From an uncultured Paracoccaceae bacterium (GTDB lineage Bacteria > Pseudomonadota > Alphaproteobacteria > Rhodobacterales > Rhodobacteraceae), in NCBI GenBank assembly GCA_905181985.1, contig CAJIZW010000100.1, positions 1 to 34,737 on the forward strand: 34,737 nucleotides of DNA, read 5' to 3'. The notes below the pieces were generated by a model. That model saw only the letters and a program-made list of their open reading frames with translations. It had not been told where the DNA came from and did not search any database. Of this stretch, positions 25,456-34,737 are shown piece after piece. A program made the position numbers and the translations under genes. Position 1 is the first letter of the stretch; each line of letters opens with the position of its first letter.

Positions 25456-27432
25456 ATGGCTGATTTAAGAAAAATAATAATCGATGATACTGAAGTTGAA
25501 GTGGATCCTGCTATGACCCTTATACAAGCGTGTGAGGAAGTGGGAATAGAAATTCCAAGGTTTTGTTATCACGAAAGACTTTCAATTGCTGGAAATTGCA
25601 GGATGTGTTTGGTTGAGGTTGTTGGGGGACCTCCTAAGCCGTCCGCGAGCTGTGCGATGCAGGTGAAGGACTTAAGGCCTGGACCTGAAGGGCAACCACC
25701 AGTGATTAAAACAAACTCTCCTATGGTCAGGAAAGCTCGTGAAGGCGTGATGGAGTTTTTGTTAATTAACCATCCTTTAGATTGTCCAATTTGTGACCAG
25801 GGAGGGGAGTGTGATCTTCAAGATCAGGCTATGGCTTACGGTGCAGACTTCTCTCGCTATCGAGAGCCAAAGCGCGCTAACGTAGATTTAGATTTGGGCC
25901 CATTAGTTGAGACACATATGACTAGATGTATCTCATGCACACGTTGTGTCAGATTTACAACTGAAGTTGCTGGTATCTCCCAAATGGGACAAACAGGAAG
26001 AGGTGAAGATGCTGAAATTACATCCTATTTGGGGCAAACACTAAATAGTAATATGCAGGGAAATATAATTGATTTATGCCCCGTTGGGGCGCTGGTCTCA
26101 AAGCCGTATGCTTTTACCGCCCGCTCTTGGGAGCTAAGTAAAACTGAATCAATAGACGTCATGGACTCTCTGGGGGCTAATATTAGAATTGATACAAAAG
26201 GTCGAGAAGTTATGAGGATTCTTCCACGTAATCATGATGGGATTAACGAGGAGTGGATTTCTGATAAAACTCGATTTGTCTGGGACGGTTTGAGATTACA
26301 GAGGCTAGATACTCCGTACATACGGGATAATGGGAAGTTAAGGGAAGCATCTTGGGCTGAAGCTATAGATTTTGCTGTGGAAAATATTAGAGATAAACAG
26401 CTAGCTGCTATTGTTGGTGATCTGAGCTCAGTCGAAGCAGCTTTTGCTCTAAAGACTCTGGTTGATAGCTTAGATGGGTCCACTGAGTGTCGTGTTGACG
26501 GGATTGATTTCCCACCGAAAAATCGTTCGGCTTATGTTGGTAATGTTAGTATAGAAGAAATTGATAACGCTAAAGAAATTATAATCATTGGAGCTAACCC
26601 AGCTAATGATTCACCTGTTTTAAATTCTCGTATAAGAAAAGCCTGGTTGAATGGTTGCAAGGTGAGTCTTATCGGAGATGAAATAGACCTTACGTTTGAT
26701 TATCAATACTTAGGTGCTGATAGAGATTGTTTGGATAAGCTGACTAATAGTAAAGATTCTATTGTAATTGTTGGTATTGGCGCTTTGTCAGATGGAGATG
26801 TTCTGGAAGTTCTAGCTAAGTGCATGGCCATTTCAAGTCGTATGCTAATCTTACATGCTTCGGCTGGAAGGGTGGGAGCACTAGATGTCGGATGTGTGAC
26901 TGAAGGGGGATTGAAAACCTTGTTAGACGGCGCTGAAGTAATTTTGAATTTAGGAGCAGACGAAATCTTAATAGAGGAGGGTCCCTTTGTTATATATCAG
27001 GGCTCCCATGGAGATAGAGGGGCCCACAGAGCTGATATAATATTCCCCTCAGCGGCCTACACCGAAGAGGATGGTATTTTTGTAAATACAGAGGGTAGGC
27101 CACAACTTGCACTACGAGCAGGGTTCCCTCCTGGCGAGGCTAAGGAGAATTGGGCAATCATAAGAGCTCTATCTGGCGCACTTGGCAAACCGTTACCATT
27201 TGATACCCTTTCAGAGCTTCGCAAAAACCTTTTTGAAGCAGTACCACATTTAGAGAAATTAGATGTGGTTCCTGAGAATAAAAGGGATGTAATAAATGTA
27301 ATGAAGATTAAGAATAAGAATATTAATTGTGATGAAATTGATTTTTATAGATCTAACCCAATTGTGCGGGCGAGTAAGGTAATGGCTAAGTTAAGTGCTC
27401 TAAATAAAACAAAAAAAGTTACGAGATTGTAA
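25456..27432 (+). CDS. nuoG: NADH-quinone oxidoreductase subunit G
   Basis: 658 residues. The N-terminal ferredoxin domain binds a [2Fe-2S] cluster via Cys37, 48, 51 and 66 ([22 protein letters not shown]). The next cluster uses the H-x-x-x-C motif in [20 protein letters not shown], and the third cysteine cluster is [10 protein letters not shown] with a later CPVGAL. The rest is a molybdopterin-oxidoreductase-like domain lacking cofactor. The extra cluster N7 Cys motif of enteric and Thermus enzymes is not obvious, in line with mitochondrial-type NuoG. Near 540-570 is [20 protein letters not shown], with [14 protein letters not shown] following. The length is slightly below the typical 680-690. 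Confidence 0.97.
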   Translation: MADLRKIIIDDTEVEVDPAMTLIQACEEVGIEIPRFCYHERLSIAGNCRMCLVEVVGGPPKPSASCAMQVKDLRPGPEGQPPVIKTNSPMVRKAREGVMEFLLINHPLDCPICDQGGECDLQDQAMAYGADFSRYREPKRANVDLDLGPLVETHMTRCISCTRCVRFTTEVAGISQMGQTGRGEDAEITSYLGQTLNSNMQGNIIDLCPVGALVSKPYAFTARSWELSKTESIDVMDSLGANIRIDTKGREVMRILPRNHDGINEEWISDKTRFVWDGLRLQRLDTPYIRDNGKLREASWAEAIDFAVENIRDKQLAAIVGDLSSVEAAFALKTLVDSLDGSTECRVDGIDFPPKNRSAYVGNVSIEEIDNAKEIIIIGANPANDSPVLNSRIRKAWLNGCKVSLIGDEIDLTFDYQYLGADRDCLDKLTNSKDSIVIVGIGALSDGDVLEVLAKCMAISSRMLILHASAGRVGALDVGCVTEGGLKTLLDGAEVILNLGADEILIEEGPFVIYQGSHGDRGAHRADIIFPSAAYTEEDGIFVNTEGRPQLALRAGFPPGEAKENWAIIRALSGALGKPLPFDTLSELRKNLFEAVPHLEKLDVVPENKRDVINVMKIKNKNINCDEIDFYRSNPIVRASKVMAKLSALNKTKKVTRL

Positions 27433-27468
27433 AGGAATGATATATATCAAGAGAAATATCAATATACT

Positions 27469-28518
27469 ATGGAACATTTCATGAGTGATTTTCTGACTAC
27501 TGGGCCTGGTATATTTTTTTTAATAGTAATTCAGTGCTTGGGCATAATTGGCTTTGTGATGATTTCACTCCTATTTTTGGTTTATAGTGATAGAAAAATA
27601 TGGGCAGCTGTTCAGATGCGTCGTGGTCCAAACGTGGTGGGCGTCTGGGGTTTGTTACAGTCTGTAGCTGACGCTCTTAAATATATATTGAAAGAGATAG
27701 TTATACCTGCTGGAGCTGATAAGGCAGTTTTCATTTTGGCTCCATTGTTAAGCTTTGTACTCGCTATGATGCTGTGGGCTGTTATACCTTTTAACCCCAA
27801 CTGGGTGTTGGCTGATATAAACGTAGCTATATTATATGTTTTTGCGATAGGTTCACTAGAGGTTTACGGTGTTATAATGGGGGGCTGGGCATCTAACTCT
27901 AAGTACCCCTTTCTTGGTGCTCTAAGATCTGCCGCACAAATGATCTCTTACGAGGTGTCAATTGGTTTAATAATAATAGGAGTTGTAATTTCCACAGGGT
28001 CTTTAAATTTCTCTGATATAGTGATTGCACAACAAGGAAATTTAGGGTTTTTAAATTGGTACTGGCTTCCTCATTTTCCTATGGTTATACTATTTTTTGT
28101 ATCTGCTTTAGCTGAAACAAATAGACCACCTTTTGATTTGCCTGAAGCAGAATCAGAGTTGGTCGCAGGTTATCAGGTTGAGTACTCTTCAACCCCGTTT
28201 TTATTATTCATGGCTGGAGAGTATATTGCGATATTCTTAATGTGCGCACTTATCTCTCTTCTATTTTTTGGAGGTTGGTTGTCGCCGTTTCCATTCTTAC
28301 CAGATGGCCCACACTGGATGATCCTTAAAATGGCGTTCTTCTTCTTTATGTTTTCCATGGTAAAGGCAGTGGTTCCAAGATATCGATACGATCAATTAAT
28401 GAGATTAGGTTGGAAGGTTTTTCTACCACTTTCGTTAGGGTGGGTGGTTATAGTTGCGTTTTTGGCCAAATTTGAGATGTTTGGTGGTTCGTATGCAAGA
28501 TGGGCGATTGGAGGGTAA
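27469..28518 (+). CDS. nuoH: NADH-quinone oxidoreductase subunit H
   Basis: 349 residues, about eight membrane helices. It forms the quinone entry tunnel and links both arms. The loop motifs [38 protein letters not shown] and [20 protein letters not shown] contain the conserved charged residues. [20 protein letters not shown] near the end is diagnostic. An ATG at 27481 is an alternative four residues later. The 36-bp gap before it is among the larger spacings in the operon; the stop is one base before the nuoI ATG. Confidence 0.98.
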   Translation: MEHFMSDFLTTGPGIFFLIVIQCLGIIGFVMISLLFLVYSDRKIWAAVQMRRGPNVVGVWGLLQSVADALKYILKEIVIPAGADKAVFILAPLLSFVLAMMLWAVIPFNPNWVLADINVAILYVFAIGSLEVYGVIMGGWASNSKYPFLGALRSAAQMISYEVSIGLIIIGVVISTGSLNFSDIVIAQQGNLGFLNWYWLPHFPMVILFFVSALAETNRPPFDLPEAESELVAGYQVEYSSTPFLLFMAGEYIAIFLMCALISLLFFGGWLSPFPFLPDGPHWMILKMAFFFFMFSMVKAVVPRYRYDQLMRLGWKVFLPLSLGWVVIVAFLAKFEMFGGSYARWAIGG

Positions 28519-28519
28519 T

Positions 28520-29011
28520 ATGGCAGTTAGTATAAAGAGAAGGGTTAAATATTTTCTATTATTTGATTTTTTAAAAGGTTTTAGTTTGGGTTTTAAGTAT
28601 TTTTTTTCACCCAAAGTAACCTTAAACTATCCTCATGAGAAAGGCCCACTGTCTTCGCGGTTTAGAGGTGAGCATGCCTTAAGACGTTATCCGAATGGCG
28701 AAGAGCGTTGTATTGCGTGCAAACTGTGTGAAGCTGTTTGTCCTGCGCAGGCAATTACTATTGATGCTGAGCCTAGGGATGATGGCTCGAGACGTACTAC
28801 ACGTTATGACATTGATATGACGAAATGTATTTATTGTGGATTTTGTCAAGAAGCTTGCCCAGTAGATGCCATAGTTGAAGGACCTAATTTCGAGTTTGCG
28901 ACCGAGACTCGAGAAGAACTTTTTTATGATAAAGAAAAGTTACTATCTAACGGTGATCGTTGGGAATCAGAAATCGCACGGAATATTGAAATAGACGCAC
29001 CATACAGATGA
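28520..29011 (+). CDS. nuoI: NADH-quinone oxidoreductase subunit I
   Basis: 163 residues. Ferredoxin-type subunit with clusters N6a and N6b, ligands Cys64/67/70/74 ([12 protein letters not shown]) and Cys103/106/109/113 ([16 protein letters not shown]). The N-terminal amphipathic stretch ([13 protein letters not shown]) anchors it to the membrane. ATG 28520 has GGAGGG a few bases upstream and begins one base after the nuoH stop; the longer reading from 28454 lies inside nuoH and is not supported. A 104-bp gap follows, the widest inside the operon. It contains a weak hairpin (TTGCATTT...AAATGTGCAA, with a two-base bulge) and no gene. Confidence 0.97.
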   Translation: MAVSIKRRVKYFLLFDFLKGFSLGFKYFFSPKVTLNYPHEKGPLSSRFRGEHALRRYPNGEERCIACKLCEAVCPAQAITIDAEPRDDGSRRTTRYDIDMTKCIYCGFCQEACPVDAIVEGPNFEFATETREELFYDKEKLLSNGDRWESEIARNIEIDAPYR

Positions 29012-29115
29012 TAGTTATTCAACAACCATATCAATCTGAATTAAATTTAGAAATCATGTACTTTGCATTTTTAGGAAATGTGCAATCTATCATAAAAAAC
29101 AGGGATAAAAAATAA

Positions 29116-29730
29116 ATGTTACTCATAGACATTTCATTTTATGTATTTTCTACGATAATCATAAGTTCAGCACTCTTGGTGGTTGTCTCTCGTAACCCTG
29201 TTCATTCGGTATTATGGCTCATATTAATGTTTTTATCGTGTGCAGGGTTATTTGTTTTGTTAGGTGCAGAGTTTGTAGCCATGCTTTTAGTGATAGTGTA
29301 CGTAGGCGCAGTAGCTGTTCTATTTTTGTTTGTTGTGATGATGTTAGATATTGATTTTGGCAGCTTAAGAAGTGAATTTGCCAGGTATATGCCTATTGCG
29401 GGGCTAATTTGTATAATATTATTAATGGAACTTTCTTTAGTTTTTGGTGTTTGGCAGACTGCAGAAAGTGCTGAACAGGCTCGTGCAGTAATAACACCGG
29501 ATTTGTCGCAGGTTCAAAATACGGCGGCTTTAGGTCAAATTATCTATAGTAAATATATTTATCTCTTTCAAACGGCTGGATTGATCCTTTTGGTCGCAAT
29601 GATTGGTGCGATTGTACTTACTGTTAGGGATCGACCCAACATTAAGAGACAGGACGTTTTGAAACAGATTTATCGTGACCCTAAAGAGCAGATAGAAATT
29701 ATAGATGTTGAATCGGGAAGAGGTTTGTAA
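29116..29730 (+). CDS. nuoJ: NADH-quinone oxidoreductase subunit J
   Basis: 204 residues, five transmembrane helices. [20 protein letters not shown] and [20 protein letters not shown] are the conserved helices; the latter includes the helix 3 that twists with the redox state. The C-terminal [15 protein letters not shown] is the usual tail. It lies 104 bp after nuoI with a GGGATA element before its ATG. The stop is four bases before nuoK. Confidence 0.96.
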   Translation: MLLIDISFYVFSTIIISSALLVVVSRNPVHSVLWLILMFLSCAGLFVLLGAEFVAMLLVIVYVGAVAVLFLFVVMMLDIDFGSLRSEFARYMPIAGLICIILLMELSLVFGVWQTAESAEQARAVITPDLSQVQNTAALGQIIYSKYIYLFQTAGLILLVAMIGAIVLTVRDRPNIKRQDVLKQIYRDPKEQIEIIDVESGRGL

Positions 29731-29734
29731 AGCT

Positions 29735-30040
29735 ATGGTTAGTTTAGAGCACTATCTATTTATGTCAGCTACTTTATTTATTATTGGTATTTTCGGTATA
29801 TTTGTGAATAGAAAAAATATAATTATAATTCTGATGTCTATCGAAATTATATTGATGGCGGTAAATATAAATTTAGTAGCATTCTCAAGCTTTATGAATG
29901 ATTTAGTTGGGCAAGTGTTTACATTATTTGTACTTACTGTTGCTGCTGCAGAAGCTGCAATTGGGCTTGCTATATTAGTTTGTTTTTATCGTAGTAGAGG
30001 CTCCATATTGGTTGACGATGTCAATATGATGAAGGGTTAG
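29735..30040 (+). CDS. nuoK: NADH-quinone oxidoreductase subunit K
   Basis: 101 residues, three helices, related to MrpC. Conserved glutamates in the membrane lie in [19 protein letters not shown] (E in helix 2) and [14 protein letters not shown] (E in helix 3), part of the proton path. The end [13 protein letters not shown] is the standard finish. ATG 29735 ([12 protein letters not shown]) is preferred to a reading from 29705 that would overlap nuoJ, because it gives the family's normal length. Confidence 0.97.
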   Translation: MVSLEHYLFMSATLFIIGIFGIFVNRKNIIIILMSIEIILMAVNINLVAFSSFMNDLVGQVFTLFVLTVAAAEAAIGLAILVCFYRSRGSILVDDVNMMKG

Positions 30041-30046
30041 TATAGT

Positions 30047-32176
30047 ATGGAGATTTTAGTCTTATTCTCCCCTTTGGTCGGAGCTCTTTTCTGTGGATTT
30101 GGGTGGCGACTTCTTGGAGAAAATTTGGCATGCTGGATCGCAACAGCCTTACTATTTTTGTCAGCAGTATTATCGTGGATTTTGTTTTTAAAATTTGATG
30201 GTAATACTCAAAATATAACTATATTTCGATGGATAGAAAGTGGAACGCTATCCACGAATTGGGCAATTCGTTTTGATAGGCTTACAGCTATTATGTTTAT
30301 TGTCATTACTACGGTTTCGAGCTTAGTTCACCTATACAGTTTTGGATATATGGCGCATGATGAGAACTTTGAAGAAGCAGAGAGCTATAAGCCTAGGTTT
30401 TTTGCATATCTTTCATTTTTTACTTTTACTATGCTTGCCTTGGTGTCGGCTAATAACTTAGTCCAAATGTTTTTTGGTTGGGAAGGGGTAGGGGTCGCAT
30501 CTTACCTTCTGATAGGTTTTTACTTTAAAAAACCGTCTGCTAATGCTGCAGCTATTAAAGCTTTTGTAGTAAATCGTGTTGGAGATTTTGGATTTTTATT
30601 AGGTATTTTTGGGCTTTACCTGTTGGTGGACAGCATAAATCTGAATGACATTTTTCAAGCTATCCCTGATATTGCAAATACAAAACTTACTTTCTTGTGG
30701 CGTGAATGGAATGCAGCAAACTTAATCGCAATACTTTTATTTATAGGTGCTATGGGAAAATCTGCGCAACTATTTCTTCATGTCTGGCTACCAGACGCAA
30801 TGGAGGGCCCTACTCCAGTGTCGGCATTAATTCATGCAGCTACTATGGTTACTGCTGGGGTTTTTCTGGTATGTCGGATGTCACCTCTATTGGAATACGC
30901 TCCCTTGGCTAAAAACCTTATAGTTTTTGTTGGAGCAAGCACTGCTTTTTTTGCGGCAACTGTGGGGTTAGTTCAGAACGATATAAAAAGAGTTATTGCC
31001 TACTCTACATGTTCTCAGCTGGGTTACATGTTTGTCGCGGCAGGTTTGGGCGCGTACTCAGTAGCAATGTTTCACTTGTTAACTCATGCTTTTTTCAAAG
31101 CGATGCTATTTTTAGGAGCTGGCTCAGTCATACATGCGATGCATCATGAGCAAGATATGCGATTTTATGGAGGTTTAAGAAAGAAGATACCTTACACTTT
31201 CTGGGCGATGATGATTGGTACTTTAGCGATCACGGGAGTTGGTATACCTCTAACTCACTTTGGGTTTGCCGGGTTCATTTCTAAAGATGCAATCATCGAG
31301 AGCGCCTTTGGTGCTGGTTCCAACTTTTCATTTTGGATACTTATAATTGCAGCATGTTTCACTAGTTTTTATAGTTGGCGGCTAATGTTTATGACATTTT
31401 TTGGAAAATCTAGAAGCAATCCTGAGACGTACTCACATGCTCGTGAGTCTCCAATTACAATGTTAATACCTTTGGGTGTTTTAGCTCTGGGCGCAACTTT
31501 TTCAGGAATGCTGTTTCTTGGGCCATTCTTTGGGGACCATCAAAAGGTAAATAAATTTTTTGGTATTACGGGATCTGAAATTCATGCTACGTTGCCCAAC
31601 TCCACTAATCATATCCCTCAGAGTGAGGTAATAACTCATAATAGTCCAAGTGATCCAACTCACAGTACTGTTGAGAAAGAGAGTTTAAAAGACATTAGTG
31701 GAACACATGATCGGTCAGCTCTAGGAGAGGGTGGACTATTTTTTAGAAATGACAATCATGTTATTGAGGATGCACATCATGTGCCTACCTGGGTAAAACT
31801 GTCGCCATTCATTGCCATGGTTCTTGGCTTCTCTCTGGCTTGGGTTTTTTACATTCGTGATCCCAAGCTTCCACGTCGTCTTTCTGTACAACAAAAATAT
31901 ATTTACCGATTTTTATTAAATAAGTGGTATTTTGATGAGCTTTACGATTTTGTCTTTGTACGGGGCATTAAAGCTTTAGGAAGATTACTCTGGGTACGTG
32001 GTGACGGTAATATAATTGATGGAACTATAAATGGTATCGCTTTGGGTTTGATACCTTTGTTTACAAGGTTAGCTAGTAAAGTTCAGTCTGGATTTATATT
32101 CCACTACGCGTTTGGTATGATTATAGGTATTTTAGTACTAATTTCCTGGTTTGCGATTGGTGGGAGTAGTTCATAG
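30047..32176 (+). CDS. nuoL: NADH-quinone oxidoreductase subunit L
   Basis: 709 residues, antiporter-like subunit with the long lateral helix at the end. [17 protein letters not shown] carries the essential Glu146, and [20 protein letters not shown] carries Lys238 and the D-A-M-E motif. [19 protein letters not shown] is the third proton-channel signature. Between about 511 and 562 there is a hydrophilic loop rich in His, Ser, Thr and Asn before [11 protein letters not shown]; such loops are variable in the family. The final 100 residues cover the lateral helix and anchor helix. The TAG overlaps the nuoM GTG by one base. Confidence 0.98.
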   Translation: MEILVLFSPLVGALFCGFGWRLLGENLACWIATALLFLSAVLSWILFLKFDGNTQNITIFRWIESGTLSTNWAIRFDRLTAIMFIVITTVSSLVHLYSFGYMAHDENFEEAESYKPRFFAYLSFFTFTMLALVSANNLVQMFFGWEGVGVASYLLIGFYFKKPSANAAAIKAFVVNRVGDFGFLLGIFGLYLLVDSINLNDIFQAIPDIANTKLTFLWREWNAANLIAILLFIGAMGKSAQLFLHVWLPDAMEGPTPVSALIHAATMVTAGVFLVCRMSPLLEYAPLAKNLIVFVGASTAFFAATVGLVQNDIKRVIAYSTCSQLGYMFVAAGLGAYSVAMFHLLTHAFFKAMLFLGAGSVIHAMHHEQDMRFYGGLRKKIPYTFWAMMIGTLAITGVGIPLTHFGFAGFISKDAIIESAFGAGSNFSFWILIIAACFTSFYSWRLMFMTFFGKSRSNPETYSHARESPITMLIPLGVLALGATFSGMLFLGPFFGDHQKVNKFFGITGSEIHATLPNSTNHIPQSEVITHNSPSDPTHSTVEKESLKDISGTHDRSALGEGGLFFRNDNHVIEDAHHVPTWVKLSPFIAMVLGFSLAWVFYIRDPKLPRRLSVQQKYIYRFLLNKWYFDELYDFVFVRGIKALGRLLWVRGDGNIIDGTINGIALGLIPLFTRLASKVQSGFIFHYAFGMIIGILVLISWFAIGGSSS

Positions 32177-33720
32177 TGGAAAACCTTTTAACGATAATGA
32201 TATTTTTACCGTTGATTGCAGGTTTAATATTGATGGTATTCCTTAGGGGTGACGACGCTGCTGCGCAAAACAATGCAAAGTGGCTGGCTTTAATTGCTAC
32301 TTTGGCTACTTTTCTAACATCTATCTTTCTTTATGCTGGGTTCGACCCGGCTAATACAGGCTTTCAGTTTGTTGAAGACCGAGATTGGCTTTTAGGATTT
32401 AGTTATAAAATGGGTGTAGACGGAATATCCGTTTTATTCGTACTTTTAACTACTTTCTTAATGCCTTTAGTTATTGCTAGTTGTTGGGAAGTGAAACACC
32501 GGGTTAAGGAGTATATGATAGCGCTCTTATTCCTTGAGACACTGATGTTAGGTGTCTTCTGCGCTTTAGACCTGGTATTGTTTTACTTGTTTTTTGAAGC
32601 GGGTCTAATCCCGATGTTCCTTATTATTGGAATTTGGGGTGGTGCAAATAGGATTTATGCCTCTTTCAAATTTTTTCTATACACGCTCTTAGGTTCAGTT
32701 TTGATGTTGGTTGCAATCATAGCAATGTATGTTGATTCAGGGACCACTGACATCCCCACCTTATTTTCGCATGAATTTAATGCTACACCACTTAAGGTCT
32801 TAGGAATAAATGTTTTAGGCGGGCTTCAAACATTAATGTGGCTTGCATTTTTTGCAAGCTTCGCAGTGAAAATGCCTATGTGGCCATTCCACACTTGGCT
32901 TCCGGACGCGCACGTTCAAGCGCCTACGGCCGGTTCTGTAGTTCTTGCAGCTATTCTTTTAAAAATGGGTGGGTACGGTTTTTTACGTTTCTCGTTACCT
33001 ATGTTTCCGGTCGCATCAGAACTTTTGGGACCATTTGTTCTTTGGATGAGCGTAATTGCAATAATCTACACTTCTTTAGTTGCACTGGTTCAAACGGATA
33101 TGAAAAAACTAATTGCTTATTCATCAGTTGCGCATATGGGGTTTGTTACCATGGGTATATTTACAGCAAACCAACAAGGGATTGATGGTGCTATTTTCCA
33201 AATGATCTCTCATGGTTTTATATCAGGAGCATTATTTTTATGTGTGGGTGTGATATACGATAGAATGCATACTCGTGAAATTTCGGCCTATGGTGGTCTT
33301 GTTAATCGTATGCCTGGGTATGCGTTGGTTTTTATGTTGTTTACAATGGCAAATGTTGGCTTGCCTGGAACTTCAGGATTTGTTGGAGAGTTTTTAACCA
33401 TTATAGGGGTGTTTAAAGTCAACACTTGGATAGCTTTTTCTGCAACATCTGGAGTAGTCCTTTCTGCTGCATATGCTTTGTGGCTGTATCGCCGTGTAGT
33501 AATGGGAGATCTCATTAAAGAGAGCTTGAGAACAATCACCGACATGAATTTACGAGAGAGAGTTATTTTTACTCCTTTAGTTGTTATGACTATTCTCTTG
33601 GGTGTATATCCTGCTCTTATTTTAGATGTTATTGGGCCTTCAGTTGGTCTACTAGTTGAAAACTATGAAGAAAGTATTTCTGTTTATAGTCACTCAATAT
33701 TAAGTTTTAGTAAGCATTGA
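32176..33720 (+). CDS. nuoM: NADH-quinone oxidoreductase subunit M
   Basis: 514 residues with about 14 helices, antiporter-like. The essential Glu is in [18 protein letters not shown], the Lys in [20 protein letters not shown], and [19 protein letters not shown] is the family signature. [13 protein letters not shown] is near the C-terminus. The start codon is GTG 32176, overlapping the nuoL stop by one base, with GGGAG upstream. nuoN follows after nine bases. Confidence 0.98.
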   Translation: MENLLTIMIFLPLIAGLILMVFLRGDDAAAQNNAKWLALIATLATFLTSIFLYAGFDPANTGFQFVEDRDWLLGFSYKMGVDGISVLFVLLTTFLMPLVIASCWEVKHRVKEYMIALLFLETLMLGVFCALDLVLFYLFFEAGLIPMFLIIGIWGGANRIYASFKFFLYTLLGSVLMLVAIIAMYVDSGTTDIPTLFSHEFNATPLKVLGINVLGGLQTLMWLAFFASFAVKMPMWPFHTWLPDAHVQAPTAGSVVLAAILLKMGGYGFLRFSLPMFPVASELLGPFVLWMSVIAIIYTSLVALVQTDMKKLIAYSSVAHMGFVTMGIFTANQQGIDGAIFQMISHGFISGALFLCVGVIYDRMHTREISAYGGLVNRMPGYALVFMLFTMANVGLPGTSGFVGEFLTIIGVFKVNTWIAFSATSGVVLSAAYALWLYRRVVMGDLIKESLRTITDMNLRERVIFTPLVVMTILLGVYPALILDVIGPSVGLLVENYEESISVYSHSILSFSKH

Positions 33721-33729
33721 GGTTAACAA

Positions 33730-34737
33730 ATGAATGGTAACTCATATAATATATTTACTGCTAGTAACTATTTTGGTTGGTCAGAGACTCACGGTGTTCT
33801 TGGAGTTCTTCAGATCCTTTTACCTGAAATTATTTTAGCAGTTTTTTCTATGATTGTCCTATTAGGTGCTGTTTACAGTAGTAAAAATAAAGCCACCTCT
33901 ATAGTTTTCTGGAGTACTGCATCTATTTTCTTACTAGTAAGTATTTATATTGGTTTTCGAGGTGAGGCTGTTTACACGGCTTTTGGTGGTGCTTTTATAG
34001 ACGATTTATTTTCACGATTCTTAAAAGTTCTTATTCTTCTCTCAGCAGCTATAATACTCATTTTATCTCAGGATTTCTTGAAGCGTAATAATCTATTTAA
34101 ATTTGAGTATCCAATTCTTATGACTCTTTCCGTAGTTGGAATGATGATGATGGTGTCGGCTGGAGATCTTATGTCGTTGTACATGGGATTAGAGCTACAA
34201 TCCCTCTCTCTTTATGTGTTAGCTTCTTTTAGTAGAGATAGCGTTAGATCTACTGAAGCTGGGTTGAAGTACTTTGTACTAGGGGCCCTGTCTTCTGGTA
34301 TGCTTTTGTATGGATCGTCTTTGATCTATGGTTACTCTGGTTCAACGGTGTTTTCAGAAATCTTTATAACTGCTGCTGCAGATGGCAAACCTTTAGGATT
34401 TGTTTTTGGACTTGTTTTTATCACTATTGGTATGGCGTTCAAGGTGTCGGCAGTACCTTTCCATATGTGGACACCAGATGTTTATGAGGGAGCTCCAACA
34501 CCTGTAACTGCCTTTTTAGCTACGGCACCAAAAGTTGCGGCTATGGGGCTTTTTGCAAGAGTTGTTCACGATGCATTCGGTGGGGCTTTTAGCTATTGGT
34601 CACAGATTTTAATTTTACTGTCGGTTTTGTCGATGTTATTTGGATCCATCGCTGCGATAGGACAAAAGGATATAAAAAGACTAATGGCTTATTCTTCTAT
34701 TTCTCATATGGGGTTTGCCTTAATGGGATTGGCGTCT
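33730..34737 (+). CDS. nuoN: NADH-quinone oxidoreductase subunit N (3' truncated)
   Basis: The first 336 codons are in the window and the frame stays open at the edge. ATG 33730 follows GAGGTT by a few bases, nine bases after the nuoM stop. The membrane antiporter-like sequence shows LYMGLELQSLSLYVLASF (essential Glu), GMAFKVSAVPFHMWTPDVYE (Lys) and GQKDIKRLMAYSSISHMGF. The N-terminal 35 residues (to about the first helix) are less conserved. The C-terminal helices lie outside the window. Confidence 0.97.
   Translation, partial: MNGNSYNIFTASNYFGWSETHGVLGVLQILLPEIILAVFSMIVLLGAVYSSKNKATSIVFWSTASIFLLVSIYIGFRGEAVYTAFGGAFIDDLFSRFLKVLILLSAAIILILSQDFLKRNNLFKFEYPILMTLSVVGMMMMVSAGDLMSLYMGLELQSLSLYVLASFSRDSVRSTEAGLKYFVLGALSSGMLLYGSSLIYGYSGSTVFSEIFITAAADGKPLGFVFGLVFITIGMAFKVSAVPFHMWTPDVYEGAPTPVTAFLATAPKVAAMGLFARVVHDAFGGAFSYWSQILILLSVLSMLFGSIAAIGQKDIKRLMAYSSISHMGFALMGLAS

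Overview
The window is A+T-rich bacterial DNA, densely packed with genes and carrying no mobile elements. It looks like a marine alphaproteobacterium, most likely a low-GC, streamlined member of or near Rhodobacterales. Pointers are the order gph / glmU-glmS, the alphaproteobacterial forms of the complex I subunits, a NuoE with a C-terminal tail, a DUF5337-like two-helix membrane protein between nuoE and nuoF, and a liu-type leucine-degradation cluster. This placement is inferred from remembered family sequences and gene order, not from a search.

Layout. (1) 1-1068: the 3' end of an isochorismatase-family hydrolase, a small YwqK/MORN-like repeat protein and a four-helix membrane protein. (2) 1289-6563: a TPR protein, an aldehyde dehydrogenase and a four-domain rhodanese protein on the plus strand, meeting a convergent cupin of the cysteine-dioxygenase type. 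A 413-bp gap beyond the cupin holds a conspicuous set of overlapping inverted repeats. (3) 6978-7776, minus strand: three tiny genes coupled by one-base TAATG overlaps, the middle one of the TIGR03643 type and the outer two Cys-rich and unrecognised. (4) 7878-11843: glmU-glmS (UDP-GlcNAc precursor supply) on the minus strand, divergent from a phosphoglycolate phosphatase. (5) 12191-13387: a lone DegT/DnrJ-type aminotransferase behind a 347-bp leader with two long inverted repeats.

(6) 13465-19923: the complete lower leucine pathway in reading order: isovaleryl-CoA dehydrogenase, methylcrotonyl-CoA carboxylase beta and alpha subunits, HMG-CoA lyase and methylglutaconyl-CoA hydratase. Together they turn isovaleryl-CoA into acetyl-CoA and acetoacetate. 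A palindrome just before the first gene is a candidate operator. (7) 20113 to the window end: the complex I operon nuoABCDE-x-F-y-GHIJKLMN. Here x is a DUF5337-like membrane protein, y is an unrecognised small lipoprotein, and nuoN is cut by the window edge. Most genes in this block overlap or are a few bases apart.

The best candidates for undescribed biology are the three-gene TIGR03643 cluster, the switch-like hairpin region upstream of the cupin, the cupin/four-rhodanese pair, and the two accessory genes inside the nuo operon. None can be proven novel from sequence alone.
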